Below, piece after piece: positions 43,498 to 52,589 of a stretch of DNA of 64,000 nt; positions within the stretch are counted from its first letter, which is position 1; each line of letters opens with the position of its first letter. Under the pieces are notes generated by a model. It searched no databases and was not told where the DNA came from. It saw only the letters and a program-made list of their open reading frames with translations. Both the position numbers and the translations under genes were made by a program. Source of the DNA: Cyanophora paradoxa (lineage: Eukaryota; Glaucocystophyceae; Cyanophorales; Cyanophoraceae); contig QPMI01000531.1 in the NCBI GenBank assembly GCA_004431415.1, positions 119,844 to 183,843 on the forward strand. The letters are read 5' to 3'.

Positions 43498-44819
43498 CGG
43501 TGCTGTCCGAACAAGTCGCAGGTCCGCCTGATGGCGCACTAGTACTCCAGCGGCGACGCGCTCCTCTGCGCGGCGCTCAGCGACGCGGCGGCGCCCGACG
43601 TCTTCCGCCGCGTCGCCGCCGACTTTCTCGACGCGCGCCGCTCTGTTCCTCTTCTCAACTGTTGTGTTTCCTGATCCTCGTGCAGGTGCCCATCGAGCGC
43701 GTGACCGACCAAGACCGCTCCCGCGCGAAGAAGGTGCTTTGCGGCACCCCTTTCCAACCTCAGATTTTAAGCTAACGCGCCGCAGCTCATTTACGCGATT
43801 CTGTACGGGAGCGGCGCCGAGGCCCTCGCCGCCGAGTGTGGCTGCCCCGTCGCTGAGGTGCGCCCGTTGAAGCGATTTCTTTTGGCAGTCTTCTGAGGCG
43901 GTACAGGCCCGCGCCTTTGCGAGCCGTTTCAAGGAAAAGTACAAAGGGTAGGCTGCCCCTCCTCCCCTCTGCAGATTCCTCCCTTCTGACTTCGTCGAAG
44001 AGTGTCCGGCTTCCTCACGGCGACTGTGGAGCGGTGCCGCCGCGACGGATTCGTGACCACCCTCTTCGGTGCGCCTTCAGAGATCAGTTCGAAGCGGCTT
44101 TCTGGTGCTCTGCAGGACGGCGTCGCTACCTGCCCGCAATCGCCTCCCGCGACCCGCAGCTCCGCCGCCAGGTCTCTCGCCCCTCGCGTCGCCGACCGAA
44201 GGGACGCTAATCGAAGACTTTGCGCGCAGGCGGAGCGGCAGGCGGTCAACACCGTGTGCCAGGTGGCCCATCCCCCACCCCACCCTTTAGCACTTTGTCC
44301 TGAAACGCTGCAGGGCTCGGCGGCGGACCTGGTCAAGCGTGCCATGGCGGGGGTCCACGCCCTGCTCTCCCGCGGGGACCATCCGCCCTCGCGCTTCGAT
44401 TTCCGCCGCGCTTCATCTGACTCGAGTATGCAGCGACGCCGGTCTCGATCCCGGTCACCCGCGCGGCATGCGCACCGGCCGATCGCGAAGAGCAGGGCGG
44501 GACCGAAGCCGCGGCCCCTCCCGAAGAGCTCCTCTTGTCAATCCGGTGCGCTTGGGCCTTGTTTGACTCTGCTTCGCTCTGCCAACCCGTCAGCGCACGC
44601 CGCGGATGCTGCTGCAGATGCACGACGAGCTCATCTTCGAAGTCCCGCGGCCCGCCCCCAGTCCCCTCCGCGTCCGCTTTTCTCCACTTCCCGTTCTCTT
44701 CTGCCCTGATGGCCGAGCAGGAGGCGGTGGAGGGTCTGATGGTGTCGGCGGCCGACCTGCGGGTGCCCCTGCGCGTGAAGGCGCAGGCGGGGCCGCGCTG
44801 GGGCTCGCTGGAGATCTAG
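43498..44819 (+). pseudogene. 5'-truncated family A DNA polymerase (POLQ-like C-terminal polymerase domain)
   Basis: Nine or more short exons align in order with the palm and fingers of family A polymerases: SQVRLMAH then stop TAG at 43540-43542, YSSGDALLCAAL, APDVFRRVAADFL, PIERVTDQDRSRAKK joined to LIYAILYGSGAEAL (O-helix with Arg, Lys and Tyr-Gly), VERCRRDGFVTTLFG, RRRYLPAIASRD, AERQAVNTVCQ, GSAADLVKRAM, LLLQMHDELIFEV (motif C, 44608-44642) and a last exon with LRVPLRVKAQAGPRWGSLEI, stop 44817-44819. The catalytic Asp of motif A is absent and the normal Glu after SQ is missing. There is no room for the rest of the gene, since the preceding gene ends at 43338. Downstream exons are well preserved. 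Confidence 0.75.
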
Positions 44820-46139
44820 ACCCTCCCGCCCCTCCCGGCCCCGGCCCCCCTCGCCCTCGACCTCTCGAGCCAGGAGTAGCGCTTGCACGAAGTTGCACCG
44901 AGCACAGATCTAGACCATGTGAAGGAAGTTCGGAATTCTTAGATCTTTTCTTTTACTCACTACGGGGGGCGAACCCCACACGTAGGTAGTATCATTAGCG
45001 AAAGAAAGTACAAAAGTAACGCAGAGTGAGTTTACAGAAAGTTTTATTTAAGGCCGACTACGTCAAAGAGGCAGAGGCACAGGTGGAAGGGGGGGTCCGT
45101 TCTGGCGGACGGAACGGAGAGCAGAATCAGTTTTCTGCCTCTGTTCCGACGCGCAGAACGAAAACTTCGGACAGTCCGAAATCGATTAGGGCAGATCACA
45201 GCTAAGTGCCCGAATCTTCTGTTCCGGGGCATCCGAGATCTAGGTTCTGACGTGCCAGGACGGAAGAGCGTCCGAAGAGTGCGGTTCGCTCCGCCAGAAC
45301 TGCCCGCCGGAACCGCGCGCTAGGACCCGGGGAGTTCGGGCAGATGAGGGATGCAGGGCTGCAGGGCCATAGCTAAGCGATCTGCGCTCGGCACACGACG
45401 CCAAACGTTCCGGAACCACTCATTGTACTTGTGAGCACATACTGGACGTACATAGGCTGAAGCTGCGAGCCCCTAGCACCGCGCTCGACCTAGAACCGAC
45501 AGGCCGCGACCTGCCGGCTGGGTGCGGCGGTCTTCTGCGCTCCAAACGTTAGCTATGAGCGATCCGCGATGGTTCCGCGTGCACTGGCCTGCGTTCTTGC
45601 GCCACGAGCAAGGGTGATCCCGCGCCGCTCGCAGGCGTCGCCCGGGGGCACAAGCTGGCTCCAAATGATGATGCTGGAGGTTTGCGCGCTGTCTATGCTA
45701 AGGTGCGACGCGAGACGATGTGCTCTCGTGCATGCTGCAGGATGGTTGGCGAGCACACGTACGGGGGCGGAATCTTCCCCCCCTCTTCCCCCTGAACTGG
45801 CCAAGAAGTCGGACCGGACACCGATGCTCAGCCCCAGCAGCAAGCTAGCAAGTCGTTCGCCTCAGGCCGGGCGGCGGCGAGGCCGAGGCTGGCGGGCGCG
45901 TCACCCGCGGCCGCCTCGCATCGTGTCGCGGTAGACGCCTCGTCGCTGCCGGGAACGCGTGCGCCCCGCCGAGAGCTCCCCGCCGCGCCGGCGTCGTCCA
46001 CGTGCACCTCGTCCACCTCGTCGACCGCGAGGCGAGCGCGTGTGCTTCCCTTCACCCGCCGCGCCCCGCCCACAGCTTACGCGCCCTTTTCAGATCGCCG
46101 ATAAGGCGGAAGAACCTCCTCCCCCGCCCTCCGTCCTCC
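44820..46139. other. Intergenic DNA, no gene supported
   Basis: Several TCCGGAACGTT/TTCGGACAGTCCG words at 45100-45420. Open frames near 45570-45930 lack domain signal. Confidence 0.4.
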
Positions 46140-47520
46140 GCCCTCGGCCTTCGGGGCCCGGCGGGGGCGCGGCGGGCGGCGGCGCTTCTCGTCGGGCGGG
46201 GCGGAGGCGCGGCGGGCGGCGGCGTTGCTCACTGGACGGGGCCCGGCGGGTGCGCGGCGGGCGGCGGCGCGGCTGATTGGACGGGGCCCGACGGGGGCGC
46301 GGCGGGCGGCGGCGCGGCTCGTCGGGCGGGGCGGAGGCGCGGCGGGCGGCGGCGCGGCTCGCCGGACGGGGCCCGGCGGGGGCGCGGCGGGCGGCGGCGC
46401 GGCTCGCCGGACGGGGCCCGGCGGGGGCGCGGTGGGCGGCGGCGCGGCTCGCCGGACGGGGCCCGACGGGGGCGCGGCGGGCGGCGGCGCGGCTCGCCGG
46501 ACGGGGCCCGGCGGGGGCGCGGCGGGCGGCGGCGCGGCTCGCCGGACGGGGCCCGGCGGGGGCGCGGCGGGCGGCGGCGCGGCTCGCCGGACGGGGCCCG
46601 GCAGGGGCGCGGCGGGCGGCGGCGCGGCTCGCCGGACGGGCCCGGCGGGGGCGCGGCGGGCGGCGGCGCGGCTCGCCGGACGGGGCCCGGCGGGGCGCGG
46701 CGGGCGGCGGCGCGGCTCGTCGGGCGGGGCCCGGCAGGGGCGCGGCGAGCGACGGCGCGGCTCGCCGGACGGGGCCCGGCGGGGGCGCGGCGGGCGGCGG
46801 CGCGGCTCGTCGGGCGGGGCCCGGCGGGGGCGCGGCGAGCGACGGCGCGGCTCGCCGGACGGGGCCGGCGGCGGCGCGGCGGGCGGCGGCGCGGCTCGTC
46901 GGGCGGGGCCCGGCAGGGGCGCGGCGAGCGACGGCGCGGCTCGCCGGACGGGGCCCGGCGGGGGCGCGGCGGGCGGCGGCGTGGCTCGTCGGCCCGCGGG
47001 CGGGGCGGAGGCGCGGCGGGCAGCAGCGCGGCTCGTCGGGCGGGGCCCGGCAGGGGCGCGGCGGGCGGCGGCGCGGCTCGTCGGGCGGGGCCCGGCAGGG
47101 GCGCGGCGGGCGGCGGCGCGGCTCGTCGGGCGGGGCGGAGGCGCGGCGGGCGGCGGCGCGGCTCGCCGGACGGGGCCCGGCGGGTGCGCGGCGGGTGCGC
47201 AGCGGGCGGCGGCGCGACCCGCCGCACGGGCCCGGCGGGGGCGCGGCGGGCGGCGGCGTGGCTCATTGGACGGGGCGGAGGCTCGGCGGGCAGCGGCGCG
47301 GCGCCGGCTCGCCGGACGGGGACCGGCGCGGCAGAGGCCGGCCCGGCGGGGGCGCGTCGGGCGGTGGCGCGGCTCGCCGGACAGGGGGGGAGCTCGGCGG
47401 GCTCGCCGGCTCCGGGCGGGGCGGGCTCGCCGGCGGGCAGCCATCGGCTCGCGGGGCGCCGGCGCGCGGGCAGCCGTCGGCTCGCGGGGCGCCGGCGCAG
47501 GGGCGGCAGGGGGCGGGTGG
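46140..47520. repeat. G/C-only minisatellite, 45-bp unit, about 30 copies
   Basis: The unit reads GGCGCGGCTCGCCGGACGGG plus GCCCGGCGGGGGCGCGGCGG plus GCGGC, with variants (GTCGGGCGGGGCGGA). Forty-five is a multiple of three and the unit holds no stop, so five overlapping frames of 420-529 codons on both strands are open. None is credible as a gene on this evidence. Confidence 0.95.
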
Positions 47521-49807
47521 CAGGGGGGCGGGCGTTTGAGGGGCCCCACCCCTGCCGGCCCGGCCCGACCGGCGCCTGCTGCCTTGTATAGCATTTGAAG
47601 CACTCAAATAGCTTTCGTTTGTCGCTTTCCCGACCCCAGCAGAGCCTGTGCCGCGCGCCTGGGTGCCGCGCCTTCGCCGGGGCCCCTTGGTTCATGGTCA
47701 CGCCGATCGATCGCGACGACAGAGCGAGCCAGCAGAGCTTCATTTCGATATAATGAGTGAGATTATTAAAGAATTATATCTTAAGAGTGTGTGCACCGAT
47801 TTTCGCGGCAAGCGCGAACGTTCCGGACGATGCACGTTATCATGAGTCTTTAGACCAAAGTACTAGACCTGACTTCTCTAAGTTCATCATCAATTCTATT
47901 TCAACATCGATCAGCGCTGCTCATTGTCCGGAACGTTCGGCGAAGCTTGGTATTTGAATACAAATGAAGTATTTAGACCACGTACATCTTGATCCCAAAG
48001 CGGGAAGTCGCTGGGAGTACTGCGTCTTTGATCATGAGCCAGGCGGGGCATGCTCGAGCCGCAGGCCTCCCGCGCGCGCGCGCGGGCCCGGCCCACTACG
48101 CTTGAGTGAAAAACCGGTGCTAGTGCGGGTTTACCTTCCGTCTGAGGCCTGAGAAAGGCCCGCGGCCCGACCGCCGCGGCGGTACGCCGTGATAACCGGA
48201 GGGCACCTAGGCGTACTAGTACTTCGCCGCGTGCCGCGGGTGGAGCTCTGAGCGGGGCGCGTCCTGAGGGCGCACATACGTCCTAAAGAAGGAAAACATG
48301 CGACTGCACGCGGCTAGAGCCTCGGGGAAGCCCAGCAGCTAAAGTCGCCTCGGCCGGGCCGGCGCCGCGGCGCGCGCGGCAGCACGCTGCGGCAGTGCGG
48401 CAGCACGCTGCGGCAGCGCGGCAGCGCGAGACTAGTACAGTACTGGGGTGCTTTCCGCTGCGGACCGCTGGCCAGGGGTATGGGGACCCTGGGGGGTACA
48501 AGACTGAAGCAGCAAACTGCCACCTGCGAGCGAGCGAGCCAGCGCGCCGCGCGCTAATCAGCGGCTATCCGCGGCCTCTAGAGCGTAGAGACAACTCGTT
48601 GGCATGGCGGGCGCTCCGATCGGCGCTGTTTCCGCGAGGTCACCGACCTCCAGGTTCGCACGCCTCGGTGCCGCAAGACCTTCCGTCTAGAGTACGCATG
48701 AGAGCTCTCATTCACGTTCTGCGCACCAGTTCTGTTCTCCGGGGAAGCCAGCAGAAGATCCTACGCACTTGGCTCTTCCACACTAAGGCATGAAGCAGTG
48801 CGCCCAGAGTTGTTTTAACACGCTAGTTGCGCTTCTGCAACGTCAAAGCATCGATCTGGAGCTTCGCTGCGCCTGGATCGTTGTGCCGGCTGACTTGCGC
48901 TTGGCTGCTCGTCAGACTTCTCGAGAAGGCTTCTCGTCAGGTGAAGGCGGCCCGGAAGCAGCCGCGGCGCTCTTCATGCTTGCTATGAGCTTCTCGCTCC
49001 TCGGCGCTACGCCCCGCGCTTTGCCTCGACCTCTCGCAGCCGAGCGCTGGGCTACTGGCTGCCCAATTCAGTACTAACTCGTCTCTCGAAGCTGCGGCTC
49101 GTCGCCTCACGTTCACGATCTACTTCACCGGTGCGCACTCCTCGCTCAAGCCCGCCCTCTCATGCTGCCACCGCTGCTCTCCCCGCCTTAGCTGACTTGC
49201 GGCGTGCGCAGGATGTCCGGATCGCGGAGCCTGCACGGCGAAAGCGTCCGAGAAGCGACGGCGGCCCTTTGCCCGCTTGGTGCGCGCCTCGCCGCCCTTC
49301 AGCGCCGCGCGCCGCGCGACGGGGGGAGCGCAGGAGCCCCGAATCCCGGCGCCTGCGCGGCGGAGGCGGCCGTGAGGCTGCGGCGGCCCTCCCTTCGCTT
49401 GGTGCGCGCCTCGCAGCCCTTCAGCGCCCTCCCCCTCCCCTCTAAAGCTAGACGCCAAGTGACGCCCGCTAGAGCTAGATGGCGGGGCTGCAGCCCCGGC
49501 GACGGCCCTCAGGTGCCGCCGCTGGTGCCTTGTCCCGCTGTCTTCTAGCCGCCCTATATATGTGGGCCTTTGTGAAGCGTTGAGCTCTCGAGCTTGCCCC
49601 TTCGCTGTCAATGCATTGTTAACCCTCGGAGGTTGCATGAGTCACGCGTCGCGGAGGTTTGGGTGTTATATTGCGATCAGGTACACGCTGCACTAACAGG
49701 GGGGCTAGCACTAACCGACGCGGGGAGTAACAGCCGGTGTACCCCTCGGGGGGCCTCCCGGCCTCTAACGATGCTCAGGCTCTAACTGAATGCTGTACCC
49801 CCCGCTG
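47521..49807. other. Non-coding DNA before the viral block
   Basis: Inverse TCCGGA(A/C)C words appear near 47820 and 47926. A CGGCAGCACGCTG repeat lies at 48378-48425. A ~48-bp segment ending GTGCGCGCCTCG(C/A)(C/A)GCCC is duplicated at about 49258-49307 and 49381-49430. No gene is supported. The left border of the viral insertion probably lies in this stretch but no terminal repeat was recognised. Confidence 0.4.
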
Positions 49808-50546
49808 TTACTGCCCGAACCTTCCGAACTTGCGTAATTCGGCCTCGCCCTGTACCCAGTGGCTGGTGTCGTCCATCCATTCGCGTACCTCCCTCTGACG
49901 CTTGAGTGACTCACGCTGCTCGGGGGTAGGGGAGGGGGGCCTTCGAGGCGGGGTGGGGAAGGGGGTACGGTGGCAAAATTCAGCCACTCGGGGGTATGCC
50001 GAATTCGCCGTGAACGATCCTCTGCGGTGTGAAATACCGGTCGCTGCTCACGGCCAAGTGGAAGAACGCGCTCCTGAGCCCGGAGAGGAAGCGTGGTTGC
50101 ATGAATGGCTGCTGGAGGGACTCGTCGCGCCAGGGGGCTACGAAATCAATGATACGCTGCTGTACCTGCGCGGGCAGGGCAAGGATCTGGCTCTTGCGGT
50201 TCGCAAAGGCCGTCCACAGCGCTTGCAGGTCGGCCCAATCGCCGTTCAGATCCCTGCGTTCGCGCCTCAGGTACGATCTCGGGTTCTCTGTCATACCCAT
50301 CAAGCCCGCGGCCCTGATCATCTCCCTGTCCGGGAGCTCTCGCTCGTCGTGGAATTCGTCTCTAATCCAGCGCACAAGGTAGAGCACGCGCTCCATGAAG
50401 TTCTCCGCCGGCGAGCCGCCCCCTGAGGACGTGCGCCTCCCCTCCAGCACTGCGTTCGCATCCTCCAAGTCCACGTTCCGCTGTCGAATCTCCCCGTCCA
50501 GGTCGCCGTTGTTGTACAGCACGTCGGACTCGCGTGTTCGCGCCAT
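49808..50546 (-). CDS. Viral-block protein of unknown function, paralogue A
   Basis: ATG at 50546, preceded by ATAAATTCTC. About 230 residues, mostly helical and charged, with no signal or membrane span. One frame change near 49980 separates the first 188 codons from a C-terminal piece holding a REVREWMDDTSHWVQGEAEL motif, stop at 49808. It is homologous to the next gene upstream (50581-51274): a xxFxxxVxxLxRW segment near the N-terminus, a central LWxAF...LPxxxxxxIIxF segment and the REWxxxxxxW C-terminus recur in the same order. No family recognised. Confidence 0.6.
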
Positions 50547-50580
50547 GCTCGCGGCTCGGTGAGAATTTATACCTGTACCC

Positions 50581-51274
50581 CTACTCGCGGTCGGGGTACC
50601 TGTCGCCGGGCATCAGCCTCGCGCGCTTCCGCATCTCCGCCTCCCGGGTAGCCAGTTCTTCGGGTCGTTGCTCCACTCCTCCCATTCGCGTATGTCCCGT
50701 CTGACGTCACGCGGGGCGGGGGCGTTTATCGGTGGGCGGGCGGGGCTGGCAGGGCCTGGCGCGGGGGTTGAGGCCCTGTTCCACGAGTACTCGGGGTACT
50801 CTTCCCATCCCAGGGGTACCAGATTCATCGGAATTGGCTCAACTTCGAATTGGGGCTTTTTGACGTGATAATCATAGTTTGTGACATACGCCGTCACAGC
50901 CGAGCGCAAGCGCGAGAGGTCGCGCAAATTTACGTCGTCCCATTGCGAGTCCCTTGCCTTCGCGTACCACTCGAGGATTTGCATGCGAATGTGGTCCGGG
51001 AGGGTCGAGAGTATGCTGAGCTTGGAGCCCAGGGCGAACCAGATGCGCTTGAACTCGTCGATAATCCTGCCCTCGTCGTGGCTCCGAACGTAAAGGGCCC
51101 GCCAGAGTTGTAATGCGTGTCTAGCCACCCTGCCCGGGCCAGCTCTAGCACCGGCCAGGGTTGGCGCTGTCGATTCGGTCGCGAGGCCTGCTCTACCACC
51201 CAGCGTCTAAGGTCCTTGACCTGATCTATGAACTGTGCGATCACGTCCCTGGGCGCTTCCTCTGCATCCGACAT
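50581..51274 (-). CDS. Viral-block protein of unknown function, paralogue B
   Basis: ATG at 51274 (MSDAEEAPRDV), divergent from the YqaJ gene with only about 50 bp between starts. It shows FIDQVKDLRRWVVEQA, then after a frame change near 51110 FKRIWFALGSKLSIL and a Tyr/Val-rich section, a Pro-rich linker, and a C-terminal RDIREWEEWSNDPKNW. A second frame change lies near 50645, and the tail KRARLMPGDRYPDRE stops at 50581. About 230 residues. A tandem duplication with 49808-50546. Confidence 0.6.
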
Positions 51275-51289
51275 TTGCAATTGCACACA

Positions 51290-51308
51290 TCAAGAAATTC
51301 TAAACGCT
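51290..51308. promoter_or_regulatory. Shared divergent promoter motif
   Basis: AGAAATTCT is nearly self-complementary, so a TTTCT/ATTCT element faces both the YqaJ gene (start 51325) and paralogue B (start 51274). The plus-strand side continues CTAAACGCTA, the same ten bases found before the gene at 59195. Confidence 0.55.
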
Positions 51309-51324
51309 ACTGCGAGGCTACGCT

Positions 51325-52014
51325 ATGCATACCGATACAAATTGCGAGACTTTGCAACAGGGGAGCGCAGCGTGGCACGCGGCGCGCCGTGAAAAACTAA
51401 CTGCATCTAATTTTGCGGCTGCGTGCGGCATAAACCCCTGGAAATCCAGGGCCCGCCTGTGGGCGGAGCTAAGCGGGATAGCGGAGGAAAACAACTTTGA
51501 CAACCCTGCCCTAACCTATGGGCATGACTATGAGCCCCTCGCGGTCTCTATCTACAAGGCACTGAACGATAACGTTGACATTAAACATACTGGACTGCAC
51601 GAACATAAAGAAATGCCGTTCCTCGCCGGTAGCCCCGACGGACTTATAGGAAATGATAGAATTTTAGAGGTGAAATGCCCGTACAAGGGCGAACTTTATG
51701 ATAGAGTTCCTACTTATTACATGCCGCAGTTACAAGGACTTCTGGACATAACGGGCCGCGAGTGGGCCGAACTTTTTTGCTTCACTCCTCTGCGCGTGCA
51801 AACGTGGTACGTCAGGCGCGACGAGAGGTACATCGAGCTCATGAGGAAGTGCTTACATCTATTTTGGATGCACGTCAAGGAGGGCACGCCGCCCGAGCCC
51901 TACAGCGATCGAATGAAGTTAGAGAACCTCAGCGAGGAGCAGGCGGCGCTGCGCGAGTTTAAGTCGTACGCCCTCCTCTCAGAGTCTAGGCAGACTACTT
52001 CTGTCCCAGGCTAG
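51325..52014 (+). CDS. YqaJ-like (lambda-exonuclease-type) viral nuclease
   Basis: 229 codons, intact. Predicted PD-(D/E)XK exonuclease for recombination or genome processing. N-terminal WHAARREKLTASNFAAACG is the hallmark of YqaJ recombinases. Catalytic residues appear in LAGSPDGLIG (Asp) and ILEVKCPYKG (Glu-x-Lys), followed by YMPQLQGLLDI and a helical C-terminus. Its last codons and the TAG stop (52012-52014) lie inside the first copy of a 50-bp palindromic repeat. Such nucleases are common in algal giant viruses and polinton-like viruses. Best-preserved gene of the block. Confidence 0.9.
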   Translation: MHTDTNCETLQQGSAAWHAARREKLTASNFAAACGINPWKSRARLWAELSGIAEENNFDNPALTYGHDYEPLAVSIYKALNDNVDIKHTGLHEHKEMPFLAGSPDGLIGNDRILEVKCPYKGELYDRVPTYYMPQLQGLLDITGREWAELFCFTPLRVQTWYVRRDERYIELMRKCLHLFWMHVKEGTPPEPYSDRMKLENLSEEQAALREFKSYALLSESRQTTSVPG

Positions 52015-52523
52015 GTCTTTGGAATCTTAATATAAATTTTCCGGGGACCCGGGACAGGCCTTGTCGGACATGGCAATGTCAGAACCTTCCCGATCATCTA
52101 GATCTATAATGATTCTAGGGAGGGTCCAGACACATCTCTTGTGCGGACCACTTCTGTCCCAGGTCTTTGGAATCTTAATATAAATTTTCCAGGGACCCGG
52201 GACAGGCCTCGTCGAACAAACCTCTTCATGGGCCAAGATTTCGTGCATGCATCGGCCGCAGCTCATGCGAAAAATCATGTCTGATCCGATCCTGATCATG
52301 ACGTCCTGCAAATTGAAGAATCGTCTGACCGGGAGTGTCCCGGGTCCCTGGAAATTTTATATTAAGATTCCAGAGACCCGGGACAGATCTACCTAGAGGG
52401 AACATCCAAAATGCTGTACCCCTCCCACCCCGTGATCTTTCGAATTCAATCTGATGGGCCGACCTGAGTGACGGTGTCCTGGGTCCCGGAAAGTTTATAT
52501 TAAGATTCCAAGGACCTGGGACA
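52002..52523. terminator. Four ~50-bp palindromic repeats between convergent genes
   Basis: Copies at 52002-52056 and 52155-52204 read TGTCCCAGG...TCCAGGGACCCGGGACA on the plus strand, after the plus-strand YqaJ gene. Copies at 52336-52385 and 52475-52523 are inverted, after the minus-strand helicase. So each gene has two copies in its own sense direction at its 3' end. The arms can fold as TGTCCC(A/G)GG/CC(C/T)GGGACA hairpins around a TTAATATAAA centre. This suggests transcript 3'-end signals. The first copy carries a 4-base CTAG insertion that supplies the YqaJ stop. Confidence 0.6.
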
Positions 52524-52589
52524 AGAGCAATGCATTTTCGCACGACGTTGACATAGCCTGATCACGAGAGAAAAATGTACCCCGATCTA

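Noticed and set aside
46002-47743. Five overlapping open frames of 420-529 codons on both strands
   Set aside because: They are produced by a 45-bp stop-free minisatellite. There is no start context, domain or unique sequence.
48150-48300. Possible structured RNA or tRNA in a palindromic GC-rich stretch
   Set aside because: I could not fold a cloverleaf or find T-loop and acceptor features. Composition alone explains the pairing.
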